DNA of 64,000 nt, taken from Tridacna crocea (Eukaryota; Mollusca; Bivalvia; Cardiida; Cardiidae). A program made the position numbers and the translations under genes. Of the stretch, positions 34,613 through 48,800 are shown piece by piece. The stretch's first letter is position 1, and every line of letters begins with the position of its first letter. Location: contig OX031062.1 of assembly GCA_943736015.1 (NCBI GenBank), positions 60,376,962-60,440,961 on the forward strand, in the 5' to 3' direction. The notes under the pieces were generated by a model that saw only the letters and a program-made list of their open reading frames with translations, made no database searches and was not told the origin of the DNA.

Positions 34613-34831
34613 ACTCCATAGATACTCATTTCTACAAATTGCTTGTAGGAGCCTTCGGAAAACATTGTGGCAAAATGTGAAATTGCTCGTCATGAGCAAT
34701 TTCACCTTTTGTCACAATGTTTTCTATGCTATCAAAAGGTGTCATTTACACAAAAGAAATGTCTTCATCCTTGCTGTTATTTAGGGTCAATTAGAGATGC
34801 CATAGAAATGCCTTATGGGGTAAAGGGTTAA
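34613..34831 (+). mobile_element. Family B TTAA MITE
   Basis: Complete copy, apex GCTCGTCATGAGC. Confidence 0.9.
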
Positions 34832-35133
34832 AACAAGAAATACCCTTCAATATGGAAAAATTATTAATTAACACCTAGTGAAACAAATCATCTATTTTGG
34901 TATAAGATTGTAGTAAAATTTCCCTCAAAAAACACCAAAATTATAATTTTCAAGAGTGATGAAACCACATGCGAAAATATTGAACTTTGGTGTTCAGGAA
35001 ATCTTATCTTCACCTTTTGTCACAATAATTTTCCTTTTTATATAAGAATGAACATTTTAACATTTTACTAAAAGTATTCCCATGACAGAAACCCATGTTC
35101 ATAATGACATTTGTATGATGTCATCAGTGCTTT

Positions 35134-35889
35134 TTAAAGGTGGCCCTTCAGATTCTGGGAGGACAATTTTACATTAGTACAAAAAAATCATCCTTGTACT
35201 CCCAAAGCCTTATAACTGTCTTTCATAAAACCCCAGTAATCAAAAACCATCCTACCAGAAAAGAAATTAGAGAGACAGGAAACACATTCTATTTTTACAT
35301 TAGCAATTTGCTCATTTATATACTGGAAATACACATACGAAGCTTCAAACATGGCATCCAAAGAAGACATTATGGAAAATAATTACATCTTTGTTATGTT
35401 ATGGAATTTAAGCATCATTAGTCACGTGCCAGTCACTTAAACATTCCCACAATGCTTTTATGATTTTCGGTGCCAAATCAAAAAATAGTTTAGAGGCTAC
35501 ATAGCCTTTTAAGGGAATACCATCCCCAAAATTTTTTTTTTGTAATTTTATAATTCTTAATTATTGATATTTTGTATTGTTTTTTTTTTTTTTCATGTAA
35601 ATTTCAGTGATATGTATATTCTTTAACCCTTTACTCCATAGATACTCATTTCTATGCATTGCTCGTAGGATCCTTTGGAAAACATTGTGGCAAAAGGTGA
35701 AATTGCTCATGACGAGCAATTTCACCTTTTGCCACAATGGTTTCTACACTATCAAAAGGTGTGATATACATATAAGAAACGGCTTCATCCTTGCTGTTAC
35801 TTACAGTCAATTAATGCCACCAGAAAAATATCTTATGGGGTAAAGGGTCAATTTGGTGTGATGTGAAAAATCTAAATACCCACCTTTAA
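35134..35889 (+). mobile_element. TTAA MITE family D with a family B insertion
   Basis: TTAA plus AGGTGGCCCTTCAGATTCTG at the left, CCCACCTTTAA at the right. A family B element occupies 35623-35850. Removing it restores TTTAATTTGG as in the copy at 58339, confirming TTAA as the B target. Confidence 0.9.
35623..35850 (+). mobile_element. Family B TTAA MITE nested in family D
   Basis: Right TTAA worn to TCAA. Hairpin apex GCTCATGACGAGC. Confidence 0.9.
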
Positions 35890-36649
35890 CCAGAGAGATA
35901 ATACAGTCAAAATACACAACTGCCATGTCCATGGATACAAAACTGCAAGAGCAGTAGAGTTAAAAATTTTCAGGTTATAATCCAGTAATATTTTTGTGCA
36001 GTTCATAGACAAGCACTATGTTTAAGAAATATATTTACTACATTACTAAGCTTAGAATGATAGCATATTAATAAAGAACAATAGAACATAGTTAGCACTT
36101 GAACAATGCAATTAAACCCTAACCAAACAGTCTAGCCTGTTCATTATCCTGAAGAGTCTTTCTTTACCATGAGTCAAAAGCTTCAGTAAATATTGCAGGA
36201 AAAGGAGAAATTGCTGGTAGACTGCATTTTCTCCTTTTCTCACAACATTTTCTTTCCTTTCAAAGAAATCTCCAAATTTTTCATATCACAACCATTACAT
36301 TCATTTTGTGGGGATATAAAAAAAATAACATCAATATCATGACAACAAATGAGCTGATACATTTGTGTTCTGAAATAATCAGTTCTTCCTCAAGGCAATT
36401 TGCATGGCAACCTGCAGTATAGGGTAGTTTTTGGCAGAATCTGACCAACTTTTAGCATTTCTAATTTAGGGTTTCATAATTTAGGATTTGAAAATTTATT
36501 TTCTGACAAATTAATCTATTTTCTCTCCATCAGATTGATATGTTACATGTGAATATCATGAGAATTTTTATAAAATCAATTTATATGAAGGATAAAAATA
36601 ATGATGGCAATTCACAATGTTTTATCTTCTACCTATATATAACGTGACA

Positions 36650-37078
36650 CAAAAGGGCCATGATGGCCCTGTATTGCTCCACTATCTTATAAGTAAAAAC
36701 CCTGCACACCAAACACGACACATCAAACATTACAATACTTGTCCAATTAGTTTTGAATTGGTAGAAATACAAAATTTTCTCTATAAAATCCCTTGAGAAA
36801 GTTATGACCCATGGGAAAAGCTACTTTTGACCACAAACATACAATTACTTCAATCCTGGTAGACGTCCACAAAATAAAGCCCCACACCAAATAATAAAGT
36901 TCTGGAATATGTGGTTATTAACAAGACTGATAATTTCTGTGTAGTTTCATCAAACCTGGATGAGAAATTCCAGAGAAAAAGATGTTTGAATTAAAAGTTA
37001 ACACACACAAAGACGCACACAAGACAGACACCAGGCCATGACATAAGCCTGCTGGCCTTTGGCCACTGGAGCTAAAAG
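36650..37078 (+). repeat. Short GAGGGCC/GGAGCTAAAA repeat
   Basis: Starts AAAGGGCCATGATGGCCCTG and ends CTGGCCTTTGGCCACTGGAG. It lacks most internal blocks of the 7064 copy. Confidence 0.75.
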
Positions 37079-37285
37079 GTCATAAAAATTTGGCATTTTT
37101 TGAGATTTTCAAACCTCTACATAAAACACAATCTTGTTATTTGTATGCACATTACAACCAAACATAACATTTTGGATCCCTGCAAAAAAATAAATAGCTC
37201 TTGAACAATGAAAAAATTTGCTTATTAAAAGCAAATGCTCCTTTTTTCACTATGTTTGTCATCCAGTTCAGGATGTTCATTTCTT

Positions 37286-37512
37286 TTAACCCTTTCCCAA
37301 ATGACAAATTTTGGACTCTTCCAAACCAAAAGAATTTGCAGACGACAATTTAGATTTGGAGAAAATGCCAGAAAGTTCTCAAAAAGGGTAGAAAACACTG
37401 TGGGAAAAGGAGAAATTGCTTGTTACAAGCAATTTCTCCTTTTCCCACAGTGTTTTCAAAAGACTTTTACTGCAGACATGTAAAAACCGGGGCTTGTTTG
37501 GGAAAGGGTTAA
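37286..37512 (-). mobile_element. Family C TTAA MITE, reversed
   Basis: Complete copy with perfect hairpin GAAATTGCTTGTTACAAGC. Confidence 0.9.
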
Positions 37513-37519
37513 GCATTTC

Positions 37520-38480
37520 TTTTTTGTTCACTTAAACCAGTATATGAGTAGTCAAAACTATTCCTTACGGAAAAAAAAAAAATAAGTATGAATTATTCAT
37601 TAATGTGAAAATCAAGTATGAATTAGTATCCATTACTTCTGATTAACATCTAACACACATGTACAACATAATTTTCAGATTTGCCCTGATCAGAAACATT
37701 TGCAGATAACTGCCTAGATGTCACTCAAAAGATGGGACCTGTCAGTTACAGGGTAGGAAACATTTTCTCTTTTCCTTTAAGTATTCATTGCTAATAACTA
37801 ACCTCTACCATACAATAAAATTTCAGACATGTTGAAATTTCAGGGTTGTCTTTAAAAGGGTACAAAACATTTTCTCCATTTCGTTTGTCAACAGTGCTTT
37901 TTTAGGGTCATAAAATCATTTTGGAAAGGGTAAAATGACTGAGTATTCATTGCCTCTGATTAAAATGTATGTTAATCTCCTAGGCAAAAACAAAAATCAA
38001 TCAATAGAAAGAATTATGCATTTGGAATATTTCCCCAAATTCCCTGCAATAAAAAAAGAAATACTTGGAATAATGTAAATAGTGGAATGTTTTTCTACCT
38101 AATGTTGGAAATCGACCATCTTCAAAAACCACATAAACAATACTATAGATAAAAGACAATCGAAACACAACATAAAATTGAGCCTTGCTCTGGCAAAAGA
38201 AGACTTATTACATCTCCGTAATCCATCATATCAAGCAAGTCATCGCGTAAAATCATGGGTCCATAAAATACATTTTGTCCAACAACTGATGGATTCACGA
38301 GTTAGACTGATCCTTTGACAAACAAAAAATTAATCAATTGCAAAAAGTTTCAACCCAGGCCAGCCTGCATGGACTGCGCAGGCTGACCTGGGTCCAAACT
38401 TTTCAACAGATGCATTGAGCCCCCTTTTCACAGAACATGGGGTCATTTTCACAAAGCCTTTACATATTGTATAAACAGTA
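37520..38480. other. Intergenic, mostly unclassified
   Basis: Contains worn MITE pieces (37680-37940) and a foldback at 38344-38403 (CCAGGCCAGCCTGCATGG / CGCAGGCTGACCTGG). No gene seen. Confidence 0.55.
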
Positions 38481-38482
38481 TT

Positions 38483-38711
38483 TTAACCCTTTACCAAACG
38501 ACAAAATTGCAGACCAGTCCAAATTGAAAGCATTTGCCGAAGAGAACCTAAGTATGGCTAAATAATTGATATTTGTCTTGGGAAGCGTAGAAAACATTGT
38601 GGGAAAAGGAGAAAATGCTGGTTACCAGCATTTTCTCCTTTTCCCACAATGTTTTCAAAAGGCTTCTTTCTCAGGGTAGTTAAAAGTCCAGATTGTATGG
38701 TAAAGAATTAA
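38483..38711 (-). mobile_element. Family A TTAA MITE, reversed
   Basis: Complete copy with a perfect stem, downstream of MGLL. Confidence 0.92.
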
Positions 38712-39049
38712 GAGAAAAATATAGAAATATATCTATTATATTTTGAATAGAAATAACAAAAATAACAAAATAGCATGAAACACGATACATTTCTCTCGAA
38801 TATGCAACCTCTCTCACAAGTTTTCTTTAATACAAAAATACTGGCCCCCAAAGGTAACATTACACTTTTACATTCCCCCAAAAAGAGGGGGTTTTTTTTT
38901 TCAACCTTTTCAACCACAAAAAATTAACAAAACTTGAAGCATCTGCAGATGCTGGTAGCCAGCATTTTCTACTTTCACACAATGTTTTCAAAAGGTGGTT
39001 CCTCAGAGTCCTTAAAACTTGCAGTCATTTAGTGACTGATTAACTCTTT

Positions 39050-39257
39050 ACCAAACGACAAATTTATAGACTGGTCCAAATTGAAAGCATTTGCAGACGA
39101 CAAAAAAAATGTTACTAAAAAGTTAAAATTTGCTGTGGGAAGGGCAGAAAACATTGTGGAAAATGGAGAAAATGCTGGTTACCAACATTTTCTCCTTTTT
39201 CCACGATGTTTTCAGAAGGCTTATACCACAGGGTCGTCATTGTGGGTAAAGGGTTAA
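39050..39257 (-). mobile_element. Family A TTAA MITE, reversed
   Basis: Stem changed in step: GTGGAAAATGGAG against CTCCTTTTTCCACG. A right-half remnant follows to 39525. Confidence 0.85.
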
Positions 39258-39708
39258 AGAGTCAATGTGCAAGAAAAATCGCATTCAATTACTATATGAT
39301 AAACGGTGTTTTCTCTGGGCAAGACAGAGGCAAAAAGCATCTTCTTGTATGATTTGACACTCAAATCTTCCTTCAAAAAAAAAAGGCAAGTTTGAAAAAT
39401 ATCTTGTAAATATCAACAGAAATGAAGATTTAACAGTCAATACATAATCAGAGATTTGTATTTTTTCTTTTGCAAGTGCAATCAATTTGGAAATTTCTAA
39501 AATTTTGTTGTTTGGTATAAAGTTAAACTGAAAGAAAGTTTACCCTGGACTTCCTGATTTCCGAAAAATTAGGCACCCTTCAAATGAAAAACAGGATGCA
39601 AAACATTTCAACTGTAGGAAATTTGGAAGACCAAACTCACAGAAACAAGGGGTTAGGGAAAATCTTGACAAAACCTTTGTTCTCATTCACAACCCTAGAA
39701 AACATTTT

Positions 39709-39807
39709 CTAGCACCTGGCATCCAGCCAATCAGCAATGGCATTACAAGTTTCAGATCTGACAGGTTCAATATCTTTGTGCAGCTGATGGTAAGCATCTG
39801 TGAAAAT
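39709..39807 (-). CDS. MGLL: MGLL terminal coding exon, catalytic His
   Basis: Acceptor cttttcgcag; IFTDAYHQLHKDIEPVRSET to DWLDARC, stop TAG 39711-39709. A family A MITE begins 13 bases upstream of the acceptor. Confidence 0.96.
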   Translation of the reverse strand: MFTDAYHQLHKDIEPVRSETCNAIADWLDARC

Positions 39808-42800
39808 CTGCGAAAAGATAAATTAACCCATTACCACACAATCCCTACTTTTGATGACCCCGAGAAAGAAGACTTTAGAAATCATTGTGGGAAAAGGAGA
39901 AAATGCTGGTAACCAGCATTTTCTCCTTTTCCCACAATGTTTTCTACTCTTCACAAAACAAATTTCAAATTTTCAGTCGCTTTTCTTTTGTTGTTTGCAA
40001 ATGCTTTCACTTTGGACAAACATAAAATTTTGTTGCTTGGTAATGAATTAATGCTCAAAGCAAATCCAGTAACATGTAGATTGTTTACATTACATGTAAA
40101 AAACAACATGCATGTTATTATTTCCGATATATGGACCTACTGCAATATAAATTTTCTTCTTCCTTTTCAAGCAGATCCCTTTTGAAAACATTGTACAAAA
40201 GGTAAAAATTATTCATTAGCATTATTTATATCTTTGCCATCAATTGTCTACATGTTTACATGTGAAACAATTTTAGATTTTAAAAATAAAAGCATGTGCT
40301 AACCAGAATTTATGATTGAGTTTGTTCTTGAACTGGTAGAAAACATATTTAAAAAGAAAATAATAGAATGCTATCTTCTAAGGCCTCCTTTTTCATAGAA
40401 TGGAAAACATCCGATCATTTTTCAAAAAGCTGCAGCTTTAACCCTTTACTCCATTGATACTCATTTCTACGCATTGCTTGTAGGAGCCTTTGGAAAACCT
40501 TGTGGCAAAAGATGAAATTGCTCGTGACGAGCAATTTCACCTTTTGCCACAATGTTTTCTACACTATCAAAAAATGTCATATACACATAAGAAACAGCTG
40601 CATCCTTGCTGCTATTTAGGGTCAATTATAGATACCATAGAAATGCCTTATGGGGTAAAGGGTTAAAAGAAAGTACCATATCAAGGAGTTTGCTTGTATT
40701 TCCTCTAACTATTCATCATTTTTGGCAAATATTTTTTGTAACTCAATAAAATACTAGTTACTTTATGAATGGTAACCCTTTACTGCACCATGCTTTCAAA
40801 AAGCCATCTATAATACTCAAACTTTGATAGCGATCACTTACATAATTATTTCTGTATGGGTTTATAAGTTACAACAGTTTTACATAAACTCTCTACCATA
40901 CTGTAAAACTCTAAATTTGTCCGAGATGAAAGCATTTGCTGATCAAAAACTACATGCAACATGCACTATGCTTTATGTAATAGGGGAGAAAACATCGTTG
41001 GAAAAGGAGAAAATGTTGGTATCCAGCATTTTCTCCTTTTCCAACAATGTTTTCCAAAGGCATCTTTCTCAGTGTCTTTAAGTTAACAGTCGGCATTTTG
41101 AGGTAAAGGCTTAAAGATACATTGCCACTGGTTATCTGGCAATGTAACTTATTGTAAAATCATACATGATACATGCCACATATATATTTGCAGCGAATCT
41201 TTTAGGGTGATCCCTAGCAAATTTTGAGTATTTTATAAAAAGGACACATAATTATGTATATAGTCTTTTTGTGATGAAAATAAGGAACTTTCTTTTCCCT
41301 TTTATGTGTTATCTATGTTGTTGACATGCACAATATGGTTTTAGGGCCATTAACCCTGTACCAAACAATCCCTGGTTTTTACGAACCTGAGATAGAAGAC
41401 TTGAAAACATTGTGGGAAAAGAAAATGCTGGTAACTAGCATTTTCTCCTTTTCCCACAATGTTTTCTACACTGCTGAAACAAATTTCAATTTTTGGGTTA
41501 CGTTTCTTTTGTCGACTGCAAGTGATTTCGATTTGGACAAGTCTAAAATTTTGTCGTTTTGGTGAAGAGTTAAATGTATATTAAAAACTTGATATCATTA
41601 ACATTATTTCCATTATCATAATCATCTAGTTCATTCTAACCTTTAATTCCTTGTCAGTTGATTTTGCCTTTTCATGAAGTAGTTTTGTGCCTTCAATATC
41701 TGTTACACCATCTTTTGTGCCATGTAATGCAAGGAATGGCCATGTCACATCTGTCAGCTTCGATTTCAAATCATTCAGCGTGTCATACAAAACCATTCCA
41801 ATCCTAAATACACAAACACAAATTGCAGTTTTACTTGCACAAAAACTAGACCCAAACTGTGTGTGTGAACCAGTAACCAGAGCTCCAGATAAGAGGAAGT
41901 GTAGGTATTCTAAATCTATTATTTTTCTCTAAAATCCTATGTTGCTGGTACTCATTAGAATTGTCTCATCGAGACAATTCTAATGAGTACCCACAACATG
42001 GGGTTTAGTGGAGTATAGTTAACCCATTACCACTCAATCCCTACTTTTGACGCCCCTGAGAAAGAAGCCTTTTGAAAACACTGTTGGAAAAGGAGAAAAT
42101 GCTGGTAACCAGCATTTTCTCCTTTTCCAACAGTGTTTTCTACCCTTCCCAGAAAAAAATTCTATTTTTCAGTCACCTTAATTTTGTCGTCTGCAAATGC
42201 TTTCAATTTGGACCAATCCAAAATTTTCTCGTGTGGTAATGAGTTAATATTTTCAGTTTTGAAATCAAAATCACTCCCTCTATCTGGGGCTCTGAGTAAC
42301 TGTAATGCGATTTCAAATAGGACACTTGCTCTGATTGAAAGTATTAACAATTACAGATAAAGATTCTTTCTTATGCCCTTCATGATATAACAAGCATAAA
42401 ATCAAGTATTCGTGATTAACAGTGTCATGCACATCAAAGAAGCTTATTGTTATTACATTGTTTGGTTAATTTCAAACTCTTCATTTAAATTAAAAATGTT
42501 CAACTAAATCACACTTAAAGCAACTGCAAAAATAAATGTGGCAATTGATAAGAGTCATTTTTGAAACCTTTTGACAAATGCCCCTAAGTTTTGGCTGCCT
42601 TACGGAGGAAAGCCTTTGAAAAAAAAAGAAAAAGCAATAAAAATAGCAACCAGCAATTTCTCCACAATGTTCTCTACAGTTTCAGACACAGAAATCATCT
42701 TTTATGCTACAATGACTTTGTTTTCTGCAAATGCTCTCACTTTTGATGCATCTAAAATTTTGCTGTAAGGCAAAGAGTTGAAAGAGTATACACAGGGTTG

Positions 42801-45800
42801 AAGGCTAACCTTTGTCTACTTTCTTTGCCAATGACTGAGGAAACCACATGCTGGCTTTGGGTGAAAACATACGAAAAGTTCATGTACAGTCAAATCTGCA
42901 TACAGCAGAGACAGAAGGGAAGTTCTTTAAGTGGCTGTTGCTTACATATTTGGTTGTTGTCCACAATATTAACTTTTTGAATTGTATCATGTCACTAATA
43001 TAATGGTTTGGATAGATAAAGGTTTCTTTGCAATGAACTTTCAATCTGTTTGTATTTAAGAAACAAAAATAAACTATAAATATCAAACATTTACTGTCAA
43101 ATCTGTGCAAGCAGTCAATTTTTTAACGAAGTTATAATTATCCATTTTTTCAAATAAACACTGTGATAGATGGTCATGTGTGATAAAGGCTTCTGTTGTG
43201 AAGGTGTCATAATCTGTGAAAACGTACCAATTTAGGTAACCACTGGCTGAACCTGTTAAATTAATACTATGCACAAGGCAATTAACTCTTTATCACACAA
43301 TCCCGACTTTTAACCACCCTGATTGAGAAGCATATAGAAAACATTGTGGGAAAGGGAGAAAATGCTGGTAACCAGCATTTTCTCCTTTTCCCACAATATT
43401 TTCTACCCTGTCAAAGTCAGAAATCATCACATGACCAAGATTTAATTTGTTGACTGCAGATGCTTTGAATATGGTCCAGTCTAAAAATTTGTTGTTTGCT
43501 AAAGAGTTAAAAAGGATATATACTCAGGCAGACTAGCGTTGACTGATTGCTGCCGTTCATATGTGGCTACTTGTACAGAATGACAGTATAAATCTATGAA
43601 TCTGTATACCTGCTCTTCATTCCATTATGGTAATTCAAGGGATCATTCTTATACTGCTGGACCTACATACAAAACAAGAGGGCAATGATGGCCCTGTGTT
43701 GCTCCACTGGCTAAATAAGTAAAAACACTACAAGCCAAACATTACAATATTTGGCCAATTAGTTTCAAACTTGAGGATATAGAATTTTTTTCTATAAAAT
43801 CCTATGAGGAAGTTGTGACCCCCGGGCAAAGCCAATTTTGACTCCAAAGCTATAAATACTTGAATCCTTGTGGAGGTCCTCAAGATAAATCCCCATACCA
43901 AATAATACAAGTCTAGAATGTGTGGTTATAAACAAGAAGATTTTCAAAGTTTTCTCAATAAAAGGCCCTGTAAAACACGAAACACATGAGACGGGGCTAA
44001 ATTTATTATGGTTAGTAACAAGATGACTTGGAAAGTTTTAAGCACAAAAGCCCATGTAAAACTTGTGACCCTGGTGTGGGGACAAACTTGACCCCAAGGC
44101 TATAATTTTGACCCTCCTGGTAGAGGCCTACTAGATAAAGCTACATGCAAAATTTGATATTCCTTGGCCTTATGGCTAGGTACAAGTAGATTTTTAAAAA
44201 TTTCCAAATACGAGCCCGTGTTAAACTTGTGGACCCCCCCCCCCCCCAAAACAGGGCCAAATTTAATCCCAAGGCTATAATTTGGGCACCTTTGGTAGAC
44301 AACCACTTGATAAAGCTAGATTCAAAATTGAGTAGCCCTAGGCCTTATGGCTTGGTACGAGAAGGTTTTTAAACTTTTCCCTATATAAGCCCATATAAAA
44401 CTTGTAACTCCTGGGGCCGGGCCAAATTTGACCCATGGGCTATCATTTTGGGCACTCTTGGTAGACAACCACTTAATAAAGATACATGCCGAAGTTGGTA
44501 GCCTTAGGCGCTATGGCTAGGTACCAGAAGGATTTTAAAGTTTTCCCTATATAAGCCCATATAAAACTTGTGACCCCTGGGGTGGAGCCACTTTCGACCG
44601 CAGGGCTATTATTTGAAGGAACTTGGTAGAGGTCCATTAGATAAAGCTGCATGCCAAATTTGGTAGCCCTAGGCCTTATGGTTTCATAGATGAACATTTT
44701 TAAAAAGTTTCAATATTTTTCAGTTTTGTTGCCATGGCAACCAGAGTTTTTGAAGGAATAGTTAGTAGTTTCAGAGAAGAAGATGTTTGAGATGAAAGTT
44801 AACGTATGCACGGACGGACGGATGCCCACACACACGCACACCGGACCATGACATAAGCCCGCTGGCCTTTGGCCAGTGGAGCTAAATACAGCTTTTAAAA
44901 GTTGATTTCTTTAAGAAGATAAAGCTAAAACTGCTTTTTAATGGGAACAGCATAGATTAATATGAGACTACTTTGAATATTAGATATACACTATTTGCTC
45001 CTTTGGCAAAAACACCCTTGAAATAGACAAGTTTTAATCTGTTCCTTCGTCTGAGAAATTCCTTATAGCTTGTTTATCACTTCAAGAACTAAATAAATGG
45101 ACACTAATACTAACTGCTTTACAAATTGTAATGCCAAAAGTCATGATTTATTTAGGTATTCAATGGCTAAATATGTCTTAATCAATCATCAAAATAAGCA
45201 GCATTTTTTTCTGTTTCTGATATTCTAGAACAATGAGAAATAAGATGCCGAGATTCCAACTTGTGAACCCTTGGATTACAGGGCCTGTACACTGGTATCG
45301 AGGCAGGATTAAGGGTCTCCCTTGGAATACAGGGCCTGTACACTAACATCGAGGCAGGATTACAGGGTCTCCCTTGGCTTACAGGGCCTGTACACTAAAA
45401 TATCAAGGCAGGATTACAGGACCTGTACACTAAAATATCAAGGCAGGATTACAGGGTCTGCCTTGGATTACAGGGCCTGTACACTAAAATATCAAGGCAG
45501 GATTACAGGATCTGTAAACTAACATTAAGCTGGCTCTCAGTACCTCCTCATTTGTAAAAATATGAATTTTCAAAATCACACAGTTTACTCAAACACTTAG
45601 TGTAATCTAGATCACCTGCGGTATTTCATAAGAAATAATGAGTGCTTCGAAAACTGGTGCATAAACACCCGAAAGGGCTTGTCAGTGAAATGGTTTAAAG
45701 TCTAGAAATCCTGCAGATATCCAAATTTCGAAAGTCAAGTGCACAACTACACACCATAGAGATTCATTGTGGTAAGCTTGACCTTGTTTAAATAAAAACA

Positions 45801-48800
45801 GCACAAGAAATTGCTAACAGATGGACGGACAGACAAACAGATGCACTGTCACAACCCGGGCCATAACATAATACATGTACAACCATTCAGGCATATAAAA
45901 ATCAATTTTCAAGAAAGTCATTTAATATCATCATGCAGGGAAGAAATTAAAAGAAATATAAAAAATCATAATACTTACAACATCAGGATCTCTTGAAATC
46001 AGAGCTGGATCTAGATTTCCAAGATGCAAGTCTGGGAACAGCCTGGATACTAATTTGCCTAACAAAATCTGTAAAAAGAACAGTTAACCATTCGTTCTTT
46101 CAGTGTTTAATTCATTACCAAACGACAATATTTTTGTGATCCAAATTGAAAGAATTTGCAGACGACAATTCAACTCTTGCTGAAAAGATGATTTCTGTCT
46201 ATGATATGGTAGAAAACATTGTAGGAAATGGAGAAAATACTGGTTACCAGCATTTTCTCTTTTTCCCACATTGTTTTCAAAAGGCTACTATTTCAGACCC
46301 GTGAAAACCAGGGATTGTTTGGGAAAGGGTTAAACAAATGATTCAATGTTAACCCTTTACTCCATAGATAGTCATTTCTACAAATCGCTTGTAGGAGCCT
46401 TTGGAAAACATTGTGTCAAAAGGTGAAATTGCTCATAACGAGCAATTTCACCTTTTGCAACAAAGTTTTCTATGCTATCAAAAGGTGTCATATACACATA
46501 AGAAACGGCTTCATCCTTGCTGTTATTCAGGGTCAATTAGAGATACTATAGAAATACCTTATGGGGTAAAGGGTTAAATTAACCCTTTGCCAAATAATCC
46601 CTGGTTTTCACAACCCTGACAAAGAAGCCTTTTAATAACATATTGCGAAAAGGAGAAAATGCTAGTTTATCTAACAAAATCTGTAAAAAGAACAGTTAGG
46701 CATCTATTCTTTCAGTGTTTAAACAAATGATTCAATATTAAATCAACCCTTTACCAAACAATCCCTGGTTTTCATTACCCTGAGAAAGAAGCCTTTTAAA
46801 AACATAGTGGGTATGGTTAGATTTACCTTCTACCACTGCAATAGCTAAAAGCTCTTAATATCCTGGGTATTACCTTTTACAAATCAATTGTGTGTCAACT
46901 TACCTGAAGAGACCTTAAAACATTGTTGAAAAAGGAGAAAATGCTGGTTTCAGAGCATTTTCTCCTTTTCCAACAATATTTTCTGTCTGTTCAAAATCAA
47001 GTCCCACCATCTGAATTAGTTTTCTGAAAACAGTTTCAAACTGTCAGATAAAAAGAATTAAATTCTGTCAAATAGTGAAGAGTGAATTAACCCTTTACCA
47101 ACCAATCCCTGGTTTTAACGACTCTCAAGACACATGTCTTCTATAAACTCGCCGGAAAAGAAAAAAATGCTGGTACCCAGCATTTTTGCCTTTTCCTACA
47201 ATGTTATCTTTTCTCCCAAAGTCAAGTTTCAAATTTTGAGTCCCATTTATTTTGTCTTCTGCAAATGCTTTCAATATGGACAAGTCTGAACTTTTGTTGT
47301 TTGGTAAAGAGTTAACTCATTACCAAACGACAAAATTTTAGACAGGTCCAAATTGAAAGCACTTGCAGACGACAAAATAAATGTAACTCAAAAATTGAAA
47401 TTTGTTTCCAGCAGGTTAGAAAACATTGTGGGAAAAGGAGAAAATGCTGGTTACCAGCATTTTCTCCTTTTCACACGATGTTTTCAAAAGGCTTCTATCT
47501 CAGGGTCATTAAAAGTCGGGATTGTGTGGTAAAAAGTTATGAGGCAATAACTTAAGCCATAAAGTATTACAACTCATATTACCTTGGGTGTTGTAGCTGT
47601 TTTTTTATCAATTTCAATCAGCGGAGAAATCAAGACAACACCTTTGAAATATTCTGGTTTTTCAAGAGCAGCTCTTATAGAAATCGTACCTCCCTGCAAT
47701 GATATATATGTATAATGGAAAATTATTAACCCTTTCCCAAACGACAAATTTTAGACTCTTCCAAACCGAAAGAGTTTGCAGATGACAATTTTAACTTTCA
47801 TAACAATGGCAGAAAATTATCCGAACAGGTAGAAAACACTATGGGAAAAGGAGAAATTGCTCGTTACAAGCAATTTCTCCTTTTCCCAGTGTTTTCAAAA
47901 GATGTGTACTGCAGACATGTAAAAAACTAGAAGGCCCTGAAGGGCCTGAATATGCTCTACTGGCAGAGATTTTGCTTTTAAATCAAGCATACATTAGGAA
48001 TTCATTATGCAAAGAGACAAAAAATTGACTTTTTCAACTCAAAATGGCTACTTTTCCATTACTGTTTGTTGATTTTTTTCAAACTCAACAGGGTTAAAAA
48101 GCTATTGATGGGATAAATAAGCTGAAAAATTCACAAAAATCTGATCACAAATAAATACTTTACCATGTAAACAAGCAATGAAATTGTTCAACTTGAAATG
48201 ACTACTTTTCCCATACTGTTTGTTGGATGTTTTTCAAAATCAATAGGGTTTAACCTATTGATGATATAAACAAGTAGGGGTGAAACAATACGGTAAAAAG
48301 CGTATTGCAATATATTGCAATACGGCTGACCCGTATTGCAATACGCTATATATGCTGACATTTAGCATATCTGACCACTTGTAGTCACTGTTAGGGTTGC
48401 ATATGCTAAAAAAATTGACTAGTCTTTAACACAGACTAGACTGAAATGACAAAGAAATTAAGAATTATCCATAGAAACAAGTAAATGACTCAGTGACATT
48501 TCAAGTCATGTTCTTTTTCAAAAATATTAGCATGTCAACCTTGTCAGCACCAAGAGAAGCCCTCTGTGCTGACAAAAAGTCACAAGCAATACTGAACACT
48601 CGCTCAGAGGGCGCACTTGTTTATGTAGAAACCAGTCAGGGCTACTATACCAAACTTTTGGAGCTCAACAGAGAAGACCGTGCAATGCACGAACTTACTC
48701 TGTAAACACAAATACTTTCCCGCTTATCTACCGAATAAAAAAACGCGAAATAAGTGTGAGCAAAGTTATAGGAAATGAATAACAAACTCTGTTGGTCCAA

